39,262 bases of DNA from Prevotellaceae bacterium (GCA_031279695.1 JAITIA010000006.1:1-39262), one strand, 5' to 3'; shown: positions 1 through 7,565, numbered from the stretch's first letter. Notes: generated from the sequence alone by a model not told the origin. Made by a program: numbers and translations.

Positions 1-115
1 AGCCACCGGTTAATAATGTGCAGTCCCTGCGGGACTTTCCGCCGCAAGCACTGACCGCCGCAGGCAATTTTTCCTTATAAAAAAATTTTTTCATAGCACC
101 TCAAAAAAAGATTTA
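1..115 (+). repeat. Copy of the dispersed mosaic repeat (contig-edge copy)
   Basis: It begins with GGTTAATAATGTG, followed by the palindrome AGTCCC-TGC-GGGACT (22-36), a CCGCCGCAGGC-rich stretch and a T/A-rich tail ending in CATAGCACCTCAA (about 92-105). From position 22 on it closely follows the right half of the element at 27551-27652. Its first bases match, in inverted form, the elements at 39143-39193 and 39217-39262. Seen directly; that it is a boundary where assembly stopped is inference. Confidence 0.75.
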
Positions 116-135
116 GCCGATTTTGATTTACGAAC

Positions 136-165
136 AAAGGCGTCGCATATTCACACGACGCCTTT
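136..165 (-). terminator. Hairpin terminator after the lipoprotein gene
   Basis: A perfect 10-bp stem, AAAGGCGTCG (136-145) with CGACGCCTTT (156-165), encloses a 10-nt loop and lies 57 bp past the lipoprotein stop. The T run is better on the plus strand (CTTTTT) than on the minus strand (CTTTG), so it may work in both directions. Confidence 0.6.
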
Positions 166-221
166 TTGGTTTAATACGCTTTGTTTGTTATAAATCTTAG
201 CATATTAATTGGTTACTACTG

Positions 222-743
222 TTAGTTTCCCTCATAATATTCTTTGAATTTTTCCGGCATGGTGTAATCCTTTTGCATTAACGACAAAAGTGAATCGCTA
301 ACCATTAGATAGAGATTTATTCTCCTGTCACACTCTTTATCGCCGCATATTGTACCTTCGGAGATCCAATAAAACGGACAAAATAGAGAATCACACTCTT
401 TCCAATACTTGTCCCACAATAAAAAAGTAGTATCGTCAATGTTATATAGGCAAAATGGATGTTCATAACCTATAACCGCCTGCGTATTTTGCCCCATCCC
501 TACGGCATAAGAGATTTTCCACTCCAGCTCCTCCTGTGTATTTGCACCGGTTGAATAATAACAAAGCGTGCTGTCCCTGTTTTCAAGTGGAACGCCAAAC
601 GTCAATTCGTGAAGCATCCTTTTTCCTGTCGGATTAATTATGTAGTGAGTATCCGTCAATCTTTGCTGTTTAGATTTTAACAGAGGGTCGCAGGATGTGA
701 GAAACAACATTACTGCCAACAGAATGATTATCATCTTATTCAT
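222..743 (-). CDS. Small predicted lipoprotein, family not recognised
   Basis: A 173-residue protein with a short lysine-poor N terminus, a hydrophobic segment and a lipobox LTSC with the lipidated Cys at residue 18, so it should be a membrane-anchored lipoprotein. The mature part is rich in aromatic residues and has several cysteines (in the stretches CYY, FCLY, ECDS, FCPF, ICGDKECD), which could form disulfides. I do not recognise a family. Its start overlaps the end of the upstream metallopeptidase gene by 8 bp, so the two are almost certainly co-transcribed and translationally coupled. The pairing of a protease with a small lipoprotein could mean an inhibitor, chaperone or surface anchor, but nothing in the sequence proves that. 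Confidence 0.8.
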   Translation of the reverse strand: MNKMIIILLAVMLFLTSCDPLLKSKQQRLTDTHYIINPTGKRMLHELTFGVPLENRDSTLCYYSTGANTQEELEWKISYAVGMGQNTQAVIGYEHPFCLYNIDDTTFLLWDKYWKECDSLFCPFYWISEGTICGDKECDRRINLYLMVSDSLLSLMQKDYTMPEKFKEYYEGN

Positions 744-2508
744 AAGGTTGAATTATTTCGGTTATTCGGTCTCTTCTATTCGGATATTTGGCAATAAGAT
801 TATCTCTGAAGCCGGGAATATTATACGTACAAAGTGATTTCTCTATATTAATATGTGAACAACCTGCCGTTGCCAGTTCATAGAACATAGGAATATAATT
901 CCGTGGAAAGACAAGAGTATAATTCCCTCTAACCGGCATCAGAGAAGTTGAAGTCCACGCCACTTGCGTAATAGAGTTCCAACTCAAAAATCTTCTTGCC
1001 AGATCCCATTCCCGATAATACGCCCAGCCTTCGGTCAGTGCAATAATTTGCCAGCCGTCGCCACCTCTCTGACCGTAAGAACTACCGGTATTTACAGAAT
1101 TTGACGCTTCCCGCAATACTATGTTACTCCAATAGTCGGAAGCCCAGTAATATCCCTTTTCGCTTTTCATGCGCTGCAACTGGCTGGCATGTGTCATTTC
1201 GTGCCATCCAACGGCGGGGATTCTATTGTAATCGCTCAACGTTTTATTGTAGTTCAATATCAAATCGGGAAATGACCCTCCAAACAGTTTATATCCAAGT
1301 ATGGTGGCTAACGTTCCCCATAAAGGCGATGCATAAACCAGCGCCAAATCAGTATGATTTTTCAGAAGCGGAGCCGACGATCTTAAATCATTTGTTTGTT
1401 TATTGGCTATATCCAGTGTATTCGGAGGCAAACTGATACCATCCCTTTTTGCATAGTCGATATAATCATATATTGCATTGTTTAACACCGCTTTTCCCCA
1501 ATAATCGCTATTGGTGTAGTATGTAAAGGAATGTCCGGACGGGCTGTGACGACCTGCTCCGTATGAGGCTGTTTTGGTACACACAGCCCCGGCTATAGTT
1601 CTATTGAATGCCCACGAATTACTCCCATTTACCCCTTCAAATATAACCTCATAATGAGACGTGTTCCCTACCAGAATATCATCATAGTAATCTTTTTGAC
1701 TGCTATAATAACCAATGTCATTGGTTCTCATAGTGATGGTGTGAAACCACCGCGATGTACGAACCTTCACGCCTTTCAGTCCAATGTTTCCGGAAGGAGT
1801 ATTGACTCTTATGTAACCGTCGGGATAATGTTTGCTGTCGCAGTATGTCCAGCAGATACGTCCCCAGAGAATACATCGCTTAAAACAATTTGTGTAAGTT
1901 TTTTTGGTTTGAGGGGTGTCGGTATCGTCCGTTCGCAATTCGCCTCCATTATCTGTAAGGACAAAAGAAGTGGCAACAAGCGCTTTTTGCAAATTGTCAT
2001 CAATAAGGGCTGTCCGAGTGCTTCCATTTGATTTTGTCTGTATCGCTTCTTCCGAATATCCCTCGCTGTTTTCTATGATAAATAGTTCTTCCAGTATTTC
2101 GTAAATAACTCCCTGTGGCGGCTGATATGCGGGTTTCACAACAGCATACAGCCATGTATAGGTATTGTTGGCAAGATCGGGATCATTATAATAATCTCCG
2201 GTCTGTACAATCTCATAATCAAGAGGATAATCAAACAGTTCCAATGTAGAATCCTGTCTTAATGCCTCATATCCAGCGCTATCCTGCGGCAGCAAACGCA
2301 CATACAAATCAGTAGTATTGATAGATAATGATTCTAAAGATTTAGTGCGAATGCCCGCATTTGTCGGCTTTTTCGGATTACGCCACGATATGTCAATGGC
2401 TACGGGCGTTTCATTTACGAAATTTTTCATATCATTATTATTTACTTTCGCACTACTCTTATGGTTTTTCGTATGCACCCGTGTTTTTTGAATGGTTTCT
2501 GCTCCCAT
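736..2508 (-). CDS. Putative HExxH zinc metallopeptidase (gluzincin-like)
   Basis: A 590-residue ORF with a convincing zinc-protease signature: HEMTH at residues 436-440 and a downstream TEGWAYY whose Glu493 could be the third zinc ligand, a gluzincin-type layout. A Cys-rich stretch lies around residues 208-225. The N-terminal third (about residues 37-140) contains DISWRNPKKP and may be a prodomain. I cannot name the MEROPS family. No signal peptide is visible from either plausible start (2508, or ATG at 2430, which has the more A-rich leader usual in this phylum), although the composition suggests a secreted protein. In frame, the ORF is closed by TAA just upstream of 2508. Either the signal peptide was lost or export is unconventional. 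The gene overlaps the lipoprotein gene by 8 bp. The ORF is certain; the enzymatic function is inferred from the motif. Confidence 0.8.
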   Translation of the reverse strand: MGAETIQKTRVHTKNHKSSAKVNNNDMKNFVNETPVAIDISWRNPKKPTNAGIRTKSLESLSINTTDLYVRLLPQDSAGYEALRQDSTLELFDYPLDYEIVQTGDYYNDPDLANNTYTWLYAVVKPAYQPPQGVIYEILEELFIIENSEGYSEEAIQTKSNGSTRTALIDDNLQKALVATSFVLTDNGGELRTDDTDTPQTKKTYTNCFKRCILWGRICWTYCDSKHYPDGYIRVNTPSGNIGLKGVKVRTSRWFHTITMRTNDIGYYSSQKDYYDDILVGNTSHYEVIFEGVNGSNSWAFNRTIAGAVCTKTASYGAGRHSPSGHSFTYYTNSDYWGKAVLNNAIYDYIDYAKRDGISLPPNTLDIANKQTNDLRSSAPLLKNHTDLALVYASPLWGTLATILGYKLFGGSFPDLILNYNKTLSDYNRIPAVGWHEMTHASQLQRMKSEKGYYWASDYWSNIVLREASNSVNTGSSYGQRGGDGWQIIALTEGWAYYREWDLARRFLSWNSITQVAWTSTSLMPVRGNYTLVFPRNYIPMFYELATAGCSHINIEKSLCTYNIPGFRDNLIAKYPNRRDRITEIIQPYE

Positions 2509-2628
2509 TGCGTTGCAACTGTTTGCACCGCCGTAATTTTGTTACTTTGAAACATAAAACTATACTTTTAAATGTGCGCCTACTCTTTACAGGATTTTCG
2601 GCAAAACTCCGTTTAAAATTTCTGACTG

Positions 2629-2664
2629 CAAAAGTAGTGCATATCGGCATATTCTGTTCACAAA
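2629..2664 (-). promoter_or_regulatory. Candidate promoter of the metallopeptidase operon
   Basis: Reading the minus strand, TACTTTTG (2636-2629) matches the Bacteroidota -7 box TAnnTTTG. A TTTG at 2664-2661 is a candidate -33 box, but its 24-bp spacing is longer than the usual 19-21. Confidence 0.45.
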
Positions 2665-2665
2665 A

Positions 2666-2704
2666 AGCGTGGAAATAATAAAAAATGAGCGTGGAAATAA
2701 TAAA
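2666..2704. repeat. Two 17-bp direct repeats upstream of the peptidase promoter
   Basis: AGCGTGGAAATAATAAA occurs identically at 2666-2682 and 2688-2704, a 22-bp period or about two helical turns. The pair lies immediately upstream of the candidate -33 box of the peptidase operon and just after the stop of the XRE regulator gene. That makes it a plausible regulator binding site (inference). Confidence 0.6.
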
Positions 2705-2709
2705 CATCC

Positions 2710-3054
2710 TTATTTGCTGGCTTTTACAACAACAAAAAAGTCTTTTGGCAAGTCCATTTTTTTCATTTCTTCCGGCGTAATTGCCCTGCCAACGAATATC
2801 TGAGGCTCGTTTTTTTCGGTTTTTACCTCCTGTGCCTCCGTTCCCAGGAAGTAAACTTTGTGAATAAAATCATAGTTCAAGGCTTTTGATATTCTTATCA
2901 AAAGCTCAATATCAAGGCTTTTTCGCCTGAAAATATCGTAAACGCTCGTCCGGTGATAACCAATCATATCGGCGAACTCTATTTTGGAAATGTTGCGTTT
3001 TTCCACTTCCTTTTTGATAATGGATCCTATGTGTATGTTTATCAGCGCTTTCAT
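2710..3054 (-). CDS. XRE-family helix-turn-helix transcriptional regulator
   Basis: A 114-residue protein from ATG 3054. The ORF stays open up to 3156, but the extra 34 residues overlap the murB promoter and look non-coding, so the start beginning MKALINIHIG is preferred. Residues about 5-60 form an XRE helix-turn-helix with the sequence KIEFADMIGYHRTSVYDIFRR followed by a DIELLIRISKALN helix, the common Bacteroidota small-regulator pattern. The C-terminal half is Lys/Glu-rich and ends KDFFVVVKASK. It is encoded upstream of, and in the same direction as, the metallopeptidase operon, with a pair of 17-bp direct repeats in between, and divergently from murB. It might regulate either neighbour. 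No partner toxin gene is visible. Confidence 0.85.
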   Translation of the reverse strand: MKALINIHIGSIIKKEVEKRNISKIEFADMIGYHRTSVYDIFRRKSLDIELLIRISKALNYDFIHKVYFLGTEAQEVKTEKNEPQIFVGRAITPEEMKKMDLPKDFFVVVKASK

Positions 3055-3149
3055 AAAAAAATGTATATCTGTCTGCTTATTTTCCCTTCTCGGCTCTGGT
3101 AAACCTTTCACGCAAACAGATGTGTACAAACGAAAAATTTTGCGAAAAA

Positions 3150-3181
3150 TTTGCATGTTTCGGAAAAAGGCTATACATTTG
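3150..3181 (+). promoter_or_regulatory. Promoter of the murB operon
   Basis: TTTG (3150-3153), a 20-bp spacer and TACATTTG (3174-3181) fit the Bacteroidota -33/-7 consensus. Transcription would begin near 3188, giving a leader of about 120 nt before murB. Confidence 0.75.
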
Positions 3182-3208
3182 CGCCTTGTTTTAAACTCTT
3201 AAAAAAAG

Positions 3209-3226
3209 GTCTCAAATGATTGAGAC
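3209..3226 (+). other. Hairpin in the murB leader
   Basis: GTCTCAA (3209-3215) and TTGAGAC (3220-3226) form a perfect 7-bp stem with loop ATGA, about 20 nt after the predicted transcription start. It could be an mRNA 5' stabiliser or an operator. Function unknown. Confidence 0.4.
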
Positions 3227-3307
3227 AATTGAATATAAGTGTAAAAATATGACAGATAAATGCTCTTACGGACGCAAATTATTTTTAAAAAAATCACAAA
3301 ATAACAG

Positions 3308-4414
3308 ATGAGCATCAGTAAAACGGATAGGCAACCGGAAAATCAAGAACAAAATCTTTTTTCGATTTTTCACCCTGCTCTTTTGGAAGTCAATCACGAA
3401 AAACTTTTTGTGCGTAATGCCGACGGTTTTTCGCTGAAAAATACTTTCGGATTGAAAGCGGAATCACGCTATTTCGCTTCGCCCGTTTCGGTGGATGAAA
3501 TCGTTGAACTTCTTGATAATTATGAGAGTATGCCAATATCGGCTATGGGCGGCGGCAGTAATATTATTTTCGACGGATTTTTCGACGGGCTCATTATCAA
3601 TCCGCAAATCAAAAGCATTGAATTGATTGACCAAACCGACCGATATATGCTGGTGAAGGTGGGCGCAGGAATTGTATGGGACGATTTTGTGCGTTTTGCC
3701 TGCGAAAACGGTTTGGGAGGCGCGGAAAATCTGTCGGGAATACCCGGACATGTGGGCGCGTCGCCGGTGCAGAATATCGGAGCATACGGGGTGGAAGTCA
3801 AAGACTTGATTGTTGCCGTCGATGGTATATATATTGACAGTGGGCAAAGGTTTGAAATGACAAATGCCGATTGCAGATTTAACTATCGCGACAGTATTTT
3901 TAAACATGAACTGCGGCAAAAAACCGTTGTTACACATCTCACTTTCCGCCTCACAAAAAGGAATCACAAATATCGGCTCGACTATGGAAATCTGCAAGCC
4001 GAACTGGAAGGCAACGAAGTCAATCTCACAAATATACGCCAAGCGGTACTGAACATACGCCGCGCCAAACTACCCGACCCCAATGTTTTGGGCAATGCCG
4101 GCTCGTTTTTCAAAAATCCCACCGTTGAACGCGCTACCGCCGACCGGCTGCTGTTGGAATATCCTGATATGCCGACTTTTCCGGTGGGCAACAGGTTCAA
4201 ACTGTCGGCAGGCTGGCTCATCGAACAGGCAGGAATGAAAGGGCGGCGACAAGGCAATGTCGGAGTATATCAAAAACAGTCGTTGGTGCTTGTAAACTAT
4301 GGAGGCGCAACGGCTTGCGAACTGCTCAACTTTGCGGAGTCGATACGGGACGCCGTTTTTCAGAAATTTGGCGTCGTCCTCGAAAGCGAAGTCAGTATCC
4401 ATAAAATATCATGA
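3308..4414 (+). CDS. murB: UDP-N-acetylenolpyruvoylglucosamine reductase MurB
   Basis: The NADPH/FAD-dependent reductase that makes UDP-MurNAc for peptidoglycan, in the cytosol. It is type I (E. coli-like): GGGSNI for FAD phosphate binding, IPGHVGASPVQNIGAYGVE, the catalytic block NYRDSIFKHE (Tyr193, Arg194), GNAGSFFKNP with the proton-donating Ser266, and a C-terminal ESEVSIH carrying the conserved Glu. At 368 residues it has about 43 residues before the NTFGL motif, some 30 more than E. coli MurB. An in-frame TAA sits two codons upstream, and no Met follows for about 70 residues, so the extension seems real or a GTG start is used. The stop overlaps the next ATG (ATGA). Confidence 0.96.
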   Translation: MSISKTDRQPENQEQNLFSIFHPALLEVNHEKLFVRNADGFSLKNTFGLKAESRYFASPVSVDEIVELLDNYESMPISAMGGGSNIIFDGFFDGLIINPQIKSIELIDQTDRYMLVKVGAGIVWDDFVRFACENGLGGAENLSGIPGHVGASPVQNIGAYGVEVKDLIVAVDGIYIDSGQRFEMTNADCRFNYRDSIFKHELRQKTVVTHLTFRLTKRNHKYRLDYGNLQAELEGNEVNLTNIRQAVLNIRRAKLPDPNVLGNAGSFFKNPTVERATADRLLLEYPDMPTFPVGNRFKLSAGWLIEQAGMKGRRQGNVGVYQKQSLVLVNYGGATACELLNFAESIRDAVFQKFGVVLESEVSIHKIS

Positions 4415-5631
4415 TTATCAGATTTGAACTCCCCAACGGTATTCGCGTCATTCACAAGCAAACAGCGTCGCCGGTTGTGTTTTGCGGGCTGACGGTCGAA
4501 GCCGGTACACGCGACGAAGAGGCTAACGAACACGGTATTGCACATTTCCTTGAACATACGCTTTTTAAGGGAACAAAAAAACGTCGCGCATATCATATCA
4601 ACAACCGGCTCGACAGCGCCGGCGGTGAATTGAATGCTTTTACTACTAAGGAAGAAACTGTGATACAGGCTTGTGTAACTGCCGACGATTTTCCCAAAGC
4701 CATTGAACTGATTGCCGATATAACTTTTAATTCGGTGTTTCCCAAAAACGAAATCAACAAGGAAAAACAGGTTGTGTGTGAGGAAATTGATTCGTATGAC
4801 GATTGCCCTTCGGAACTGATTTTCGACGATTTTGAAGATTTGCTGTTTTCGGGCTCGTCAATAGGACGAAATATTCTGGGAACAAAAAAAAGCGTGAAAT
4901 CATATACTCCCGAAGATGTCAAACGCTTTGTGCTACGGACATATAACACCGACAGAATGGTGTTTTCGTCAACAGGAAAAATCTCGGAACGGAGGCTGAA
5001 ATATTATTGCGAAAAATATTTCGGAACGATACTCTCTAACCCGCGACAGTTCAGTCGTATCGAGCCAAACGAATACAAGATTTTTGACACAAAAAAACGG
5101 AAGAAAACTCATCAGGCTCACGTTATTCTCGGCAACAGAGGCTACAATCGCTACGACGACCGCCGTACCGCGCTGACGCTGCTGCTGAACTATCTCGGCG
5201 GTCCGGCTTCAAACTCGATGCTGAACATGTTACTGCGTGAAAAACACGGACTTGTTTATACTGTCGAAACAAATTGTACGATGTACGACGACACGGGAAA
5301 TGTAACAATTTACTATGCCTCGTCGGAAACGAACATGGAAAAAACCCACGACCGGATAAGGTCGGAACTGGCAAAGGCGGGAAAAACGCCGCTGTCGAAA
5401 TATCAATTGGCAAAGGCTAAAAAACAGTTAGTTGGACAATATCTCATTGCGCAGGAAAACAATGAACATTTGATGCAAACCATGGGCAAAAACATTCTGA
5501 ATTACAATTGTTACGAGGGACACGAAACGGTTGTGCGTCAGATTGAAGCGGTTACGGCAACAGATTTGGCGGATATTGCAAATGAAATATTTATGCCCGA
5601 CATGATTTCTCGACTTGCTTATATCACCTGA
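4411..5631 (+). CDS. M16 family (pitrilysin-like) zinc metallopeptidase
   Basis: A 406-residue single-chain M16 peptidase, the size of the mitochondrial-processing-peptidase beta type found in bacteria. The inverted zinc motif HFLEH is at residues 45-49, followed by the distal ligand Glu in CEEIDSY (about residue 125), so the N-terminal domain is catalytically competent. The C-terminal domain has the conserved substrate-binding signature REKHGLVY. There is no signal peptide, so it should act in the cytosol or on exported peptides through an unknown route. It is translationally coupled to murB by an ATGA overlap. Related proteins are usually annotated as insulinase-family protease; the substrate is unknown. 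Confidence 0.93.
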   Translation: MIIRFELPNGIRVIHKQTASPVVFCGLTVEAGTRDEEANEHGIAHFLEHTLFKGTKKRRAYHINNRLDSAGGELNAFTTKEETVIQACVTADDFPKAIELIADITFNSVFPKNEINKEKQVVCEEIDSYDDCPSELIFDDFEDLLFSGSSIGRNILGTKKSVKSYTPEDVKRFVLRTYNTDRMVFSSTGKISERRLKYYCEKYFGTILSNPRQFSRIEPNEYKIFDTKKRKKTHQAHVILGNRGYNRYDDRRTALTLLLNYLGGPASNSMLNMLLREKHGLVYTVETNCTMYDDTGNVTIYYASSETNMEKTHDRIRSELAKAGKTPLSKYQLAKAKKQLVGQYLIAQENNEHLMQTMGKNILNYNCYEGHETVVRQIEAVTATDLADIANEIFMPDMISRLAYIT

Positions 5632-5679
5632 AAATGAATTTCATAAATAAAATATTAATATTATAGATAAAAAAGAAGA

Positions 5680-6282
5680 ATGTATCAGGAAAAAACAATT
5701 AAAACCTATCTTGCGGATTTGGCTTCGGACAAGCATATTCCGGGCGGAGGTAGCTGTATTCCGCTGCTTGGAGCGCTAACAAACGCCATTGTGCGTTTCG
5801 TTGTAAATCTGTCGATAAACAAAAAAAAATATCAGACGGCAAAAGCCGAACTTGAAGCGTTGCGGCTGCGTGCCGAAAGTTTGCAAAACAATTTTTTGCC
5901 GCTGATTGACCGCGATTGCGAAATTTTGGACGAAATTCTGTCGGCATGGAAAAATGCCGACTGCACCGAAACGGAACGAAACGAAACAGTTAAACGAGCC
6001 ATCGATTTTTCGCTCACAATCTGCAATATGTGCTTCGAAACGCTGGAAATAGGGCTGGAAATTGCCAAACTCGAAAACCGAATGTTGAGCAGCGACGTCG
6101 AAATTATTGCCTTGCTTGGCGAGGCGGCGCTCAACGGTTCAATATCGAACATAAAAATCAATATCACAACGCTTAACGATGCCGAATATCGGGAAGAAAC
6201 AGCGAAAAAATGCCGGTTTTTTATTGACGAGGGGAAAAAAATTAAAAATAAAATAATAGATTTAACAAATTTACAGATTTAA
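5680..6282 (+). CDS. fchA: FchA-type formimidoyl-THF cyclodeaminase / methenyl-THF cyclohydrolase
   Basis: A 200-residue protein of the FTCD C-terminal-domain family (FchA, cyclodeaminase/cyclohydrolase). It shows the diagnostic N-terminal PGGGS (residues 21-25) followed by a small-residue helix (LLGALTNAIVRFVVNLS), then a mostly helical remainder, which matches the all-alpha fold and usual length of about 200. Known family members either release ammonia from formimino-THF or hydrolyse 5,10-methenyl-THF to 10-formyl-THF. It ends 3 bp before folD, so the two are co-translated in one operon. Because the adjacent FolD lacks the cyclohydrolase lysine, the cyclohydrolase role is the better guess here. 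No histidine-degradation gene is nearby to support the cyclodeaminase role. Confidence 0.9.
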   Translation: MYQEKTIKTYLADLASDKHIPGGGSCIPLLGALTNAIVRFVVNLSINKKKYQTAKAELEALRLRAESLQNNFLPLIDRDCEILDEILSAWKNADCTETERNETVKRAIDFSLTICNMCFETLEIGLEIAKLENRMLSSDVEIIALLGEAALNGSISNIKINITTLNDAEYREETAKKCRFFIDEGKKIKNKIIDLTNLQI

Positions 6283-6285
6283 ATA

Positions 6286-7146
6286 ATGGAATTATTATCA
6301 GGCGAACATGTAGTATCGCACATCGAAAACGAATGTATGAAGTCGATGAAACAAATTGGCGATTTAGGCTTAAAACCACCTCACATTCATGTATTTCAAT
6401 TTGGAAACGACCCCTCGAGTTCGCAGTATGTCAAACGCATAGCCCGCAACTGCCAAAGATTCGGGATAAAATTCGATCACATGCACTATATTAAGGACAA
6501 GGACGAGTTTTGCCGCACACTGATGGCGTCGTGCAACAACAGCGAAATATCGGCAGTGATGGTGCAGCAACCCCTGCCAAAGGATTTGATGTTTTGTGTC
6601 GATTATATCCCGTTTGTGAAAGACGTCGAAGGAGTTACAACCGTTTCGATGGGGCGGCTGTTCAAAGGCGAACCCGCGCTGGCGCCCTGTACGGCTGAAG
6701 CTGTGATGGAAATATTGGATTTTTACGATATTTCACTCGAAGGCAAAAAAGTGGCGATAGTGGGACGCAGCAATATCGTGGGCAAACCGCTCACAATGAT
6801 GCTGCTGGATAGAAACGCCACAGTCAAAGTCTGCCATTCAAAAACAAAGTACCTGTCGGCAGAACTGAAGATTTTTGAAATTATTATTGTGGCAATAGGC
6901 AAGGCAAATTTTATCTCCACCGACTCGGTAAATCCACATTCGATAGTGATAGACGTCGGCACAAACTACACTGAATCAAACCGTTTGGTTGGTGACGTAA
7001 ATTTCGATAAAGTCCGCCACAGAGTGTCGAGAATAACGCCTGTTCCGGGCGGCGTCGGTCTGGTTACCAATATCATGCTGATAAAAAATATTATCAACGC
7101 ATACAAATTCCAGCATCCGGAACTGGACGATGAAGACGAGGAGTAA
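6286..7146 (+). CDS. folD: Divergent FolD: methylene-THF dehydrogenase, probably without cyclohydrolase activity
   Basis: A 286-residue FolD homologue with a clear NAD(P) half: VGRSNIVGKP, CHSKT, IVIDVGTN and PVPGGVGLVTN. The folate half keeps Tyr48 (E. coli Tyr50) and VQQPLP (Gln98). However, where E. coli has Tyr-Val-Ala-Ser-Lys54, this protein reads Tyr48-Val-Lys-Arg-Ile52, with unchanged spacing to the following Cys and Gly, so the cyclohydrolase Lys is Ile. The DVDG motif (Asp121) is DVEG, and the PCTPxG signature is PCTAEA. The gene is otherwise intact and lies 3 bp after fchA, which argues against a pseudogene and for a dehydrogenase working with FchA. The C terminus is acidic (DDEDEE). 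The family call is secure; the activity split is inferred. Confidence 0.92.
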   Translation: MELLSGEHVVSHIENECMKSMKQIGDLGLKPPHIHVFQFGNDPSSSQYVKRIARNCQRFGIKFDHMHYIKDKDEFCRTLMASCNNSEISAVMVQQPLPKDLMFCVDYIPFVKDVEGVTTVSMGRLFKGEPALAPCTAEAVMEILDFYDISLEGKKVAIVGRSNIVGKPLTMMLLDRNATVKVCHSKTKYLSAELKIFEIIIVAIGKANFISTDSVNPHSIVIDVGTNYTESNRLVGDVNFDKVRHRVSRITPVPGGVGLVTNIMLIKNIINAYKFQHPELDDEDEE

Positions 7147-7147
7147 G

Positions 7148-7180
7148 TGATTAGTGATTAGCGATTAGCGCCTGCGGCGG
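7148..7180 (+). repeat. Heptamer array after folD
   Basis: TGATTAG, TGATTAG and CGATTAG (7148-7168), followed by CGCCTGCGGCGG, begin one base after the folD TAA. Member of the stop-anchored heptamer family (consensus YGATTNN). Confidence 0.8.
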
Positions 7181-7210
7181 ACAGAATAATGCCAAACATT
7201 AACACAAATC

Positions 7211-7274
7211 AAAAGACTTTGTGTATCTTCGTGTAACAAAAAGATTATTACACGAAGATACACAAAGTTCTTTT
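7211..7274. repeat. Long inverted repeat / hairpin after folD
   Basis: A 26-27 bp arm pair (7211-7236 and 7248-7274) around an 11-nt A-rich loop; the arms differ by one extra base. It reads ACTTTGTGTATCTTCGTGT on the upper strand. It could terminate folD transcription, but it lacks a clean T run, and its perfection suggests a palindromic mobile repeat. Confidence 0.75.
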
Positions 7275-7355
7275 CGTAATTCGTAATTGTTTATGCCCTT
7301 CGGCAGTTAATAATTTTAATCATATCAAAATCACAATTCCAACAAACCGGCAAAC

Positions 7356-7501
7356 GAGATGCCCGTCTCGTCGTCGGGAGATGCCCGTCTCCTTACAGCG
7401 AGATGCCCGTCTCCTTACAGCGAGATACCCGTCTCCTCACAGCGAGATGCCCGTCTCCTTACAGCGAGATGCCTGTCTCCTCACAGCGAGATGCCCGTCT
7501 C
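7356..7501. repeat. Tandem repeat, 22-bp unit, about 6.6 copies
   Basis: Units start at 7356, 7378, 7400, 7422, 7444, 7466 and 7488. The unit is GAGATGCCCGTCTC followed by CTTACAGC, with C/T changes in some copies; the first unit has a different tail. Each unit contains a GAGA...TCTC inverted repeat. There is no spacer diversity, so it is a minisatellite and not a CRISPR. An ORF reads through it but looks like an artefact of the repeat. Confidence 0.9.
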
Positions 7502-7565
7502 TTATGTAACTCCTTTTCAGGCGGAGGATTTTAGTTTGGCTAAAGTATGTTCTAACTGTTTTATT
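7501..7565 (+). repeat. 65-bp dispersed repeat, copy 1
   Basis: The stretch from CTTATGTAACTCC to AACTGTTTTATT recurs at 36192-36256 with about nine substitutions and no gaps. It directly follows the 22-bp minisatellite. There is no coding signal; it may be a remnant of a degraded mobile or intergenic element. Confidence 0.8.

Noticed and set aside
2710..3156. XRE gene together with a neighbour as a toxin-antitoxin pair
   Set aside because: No small toxin-like ORF flanks it; the ORF at 2459-2707 lacks features and overlaps the peptidase promoter.
3055..3156. Upstream start of the XRE gene at 3156
   Set aside because: The extension overlaps the murB -33 box and has no similarity to the usual start of this regulator type.
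6286..7146. folD as a pseudogene
   Set aside because: The frame is intact, NAD(P) motifs are well conserved and the gene is tightly coupled to fchA. Only folate-site residues differ, so altered function fits better.
7211..7274. Confident intrinsic terminator of folD
   Set aside because: The hairpin is strong but not followed by a T run; its near-perfect long arms look more like a palindromic repeat, so it is listed as a repeat.
7356..7501. Possible CRISPR array
   Set aside because: Units are head to tail with no unique spacers and no cas genes; it is a minisatellite.
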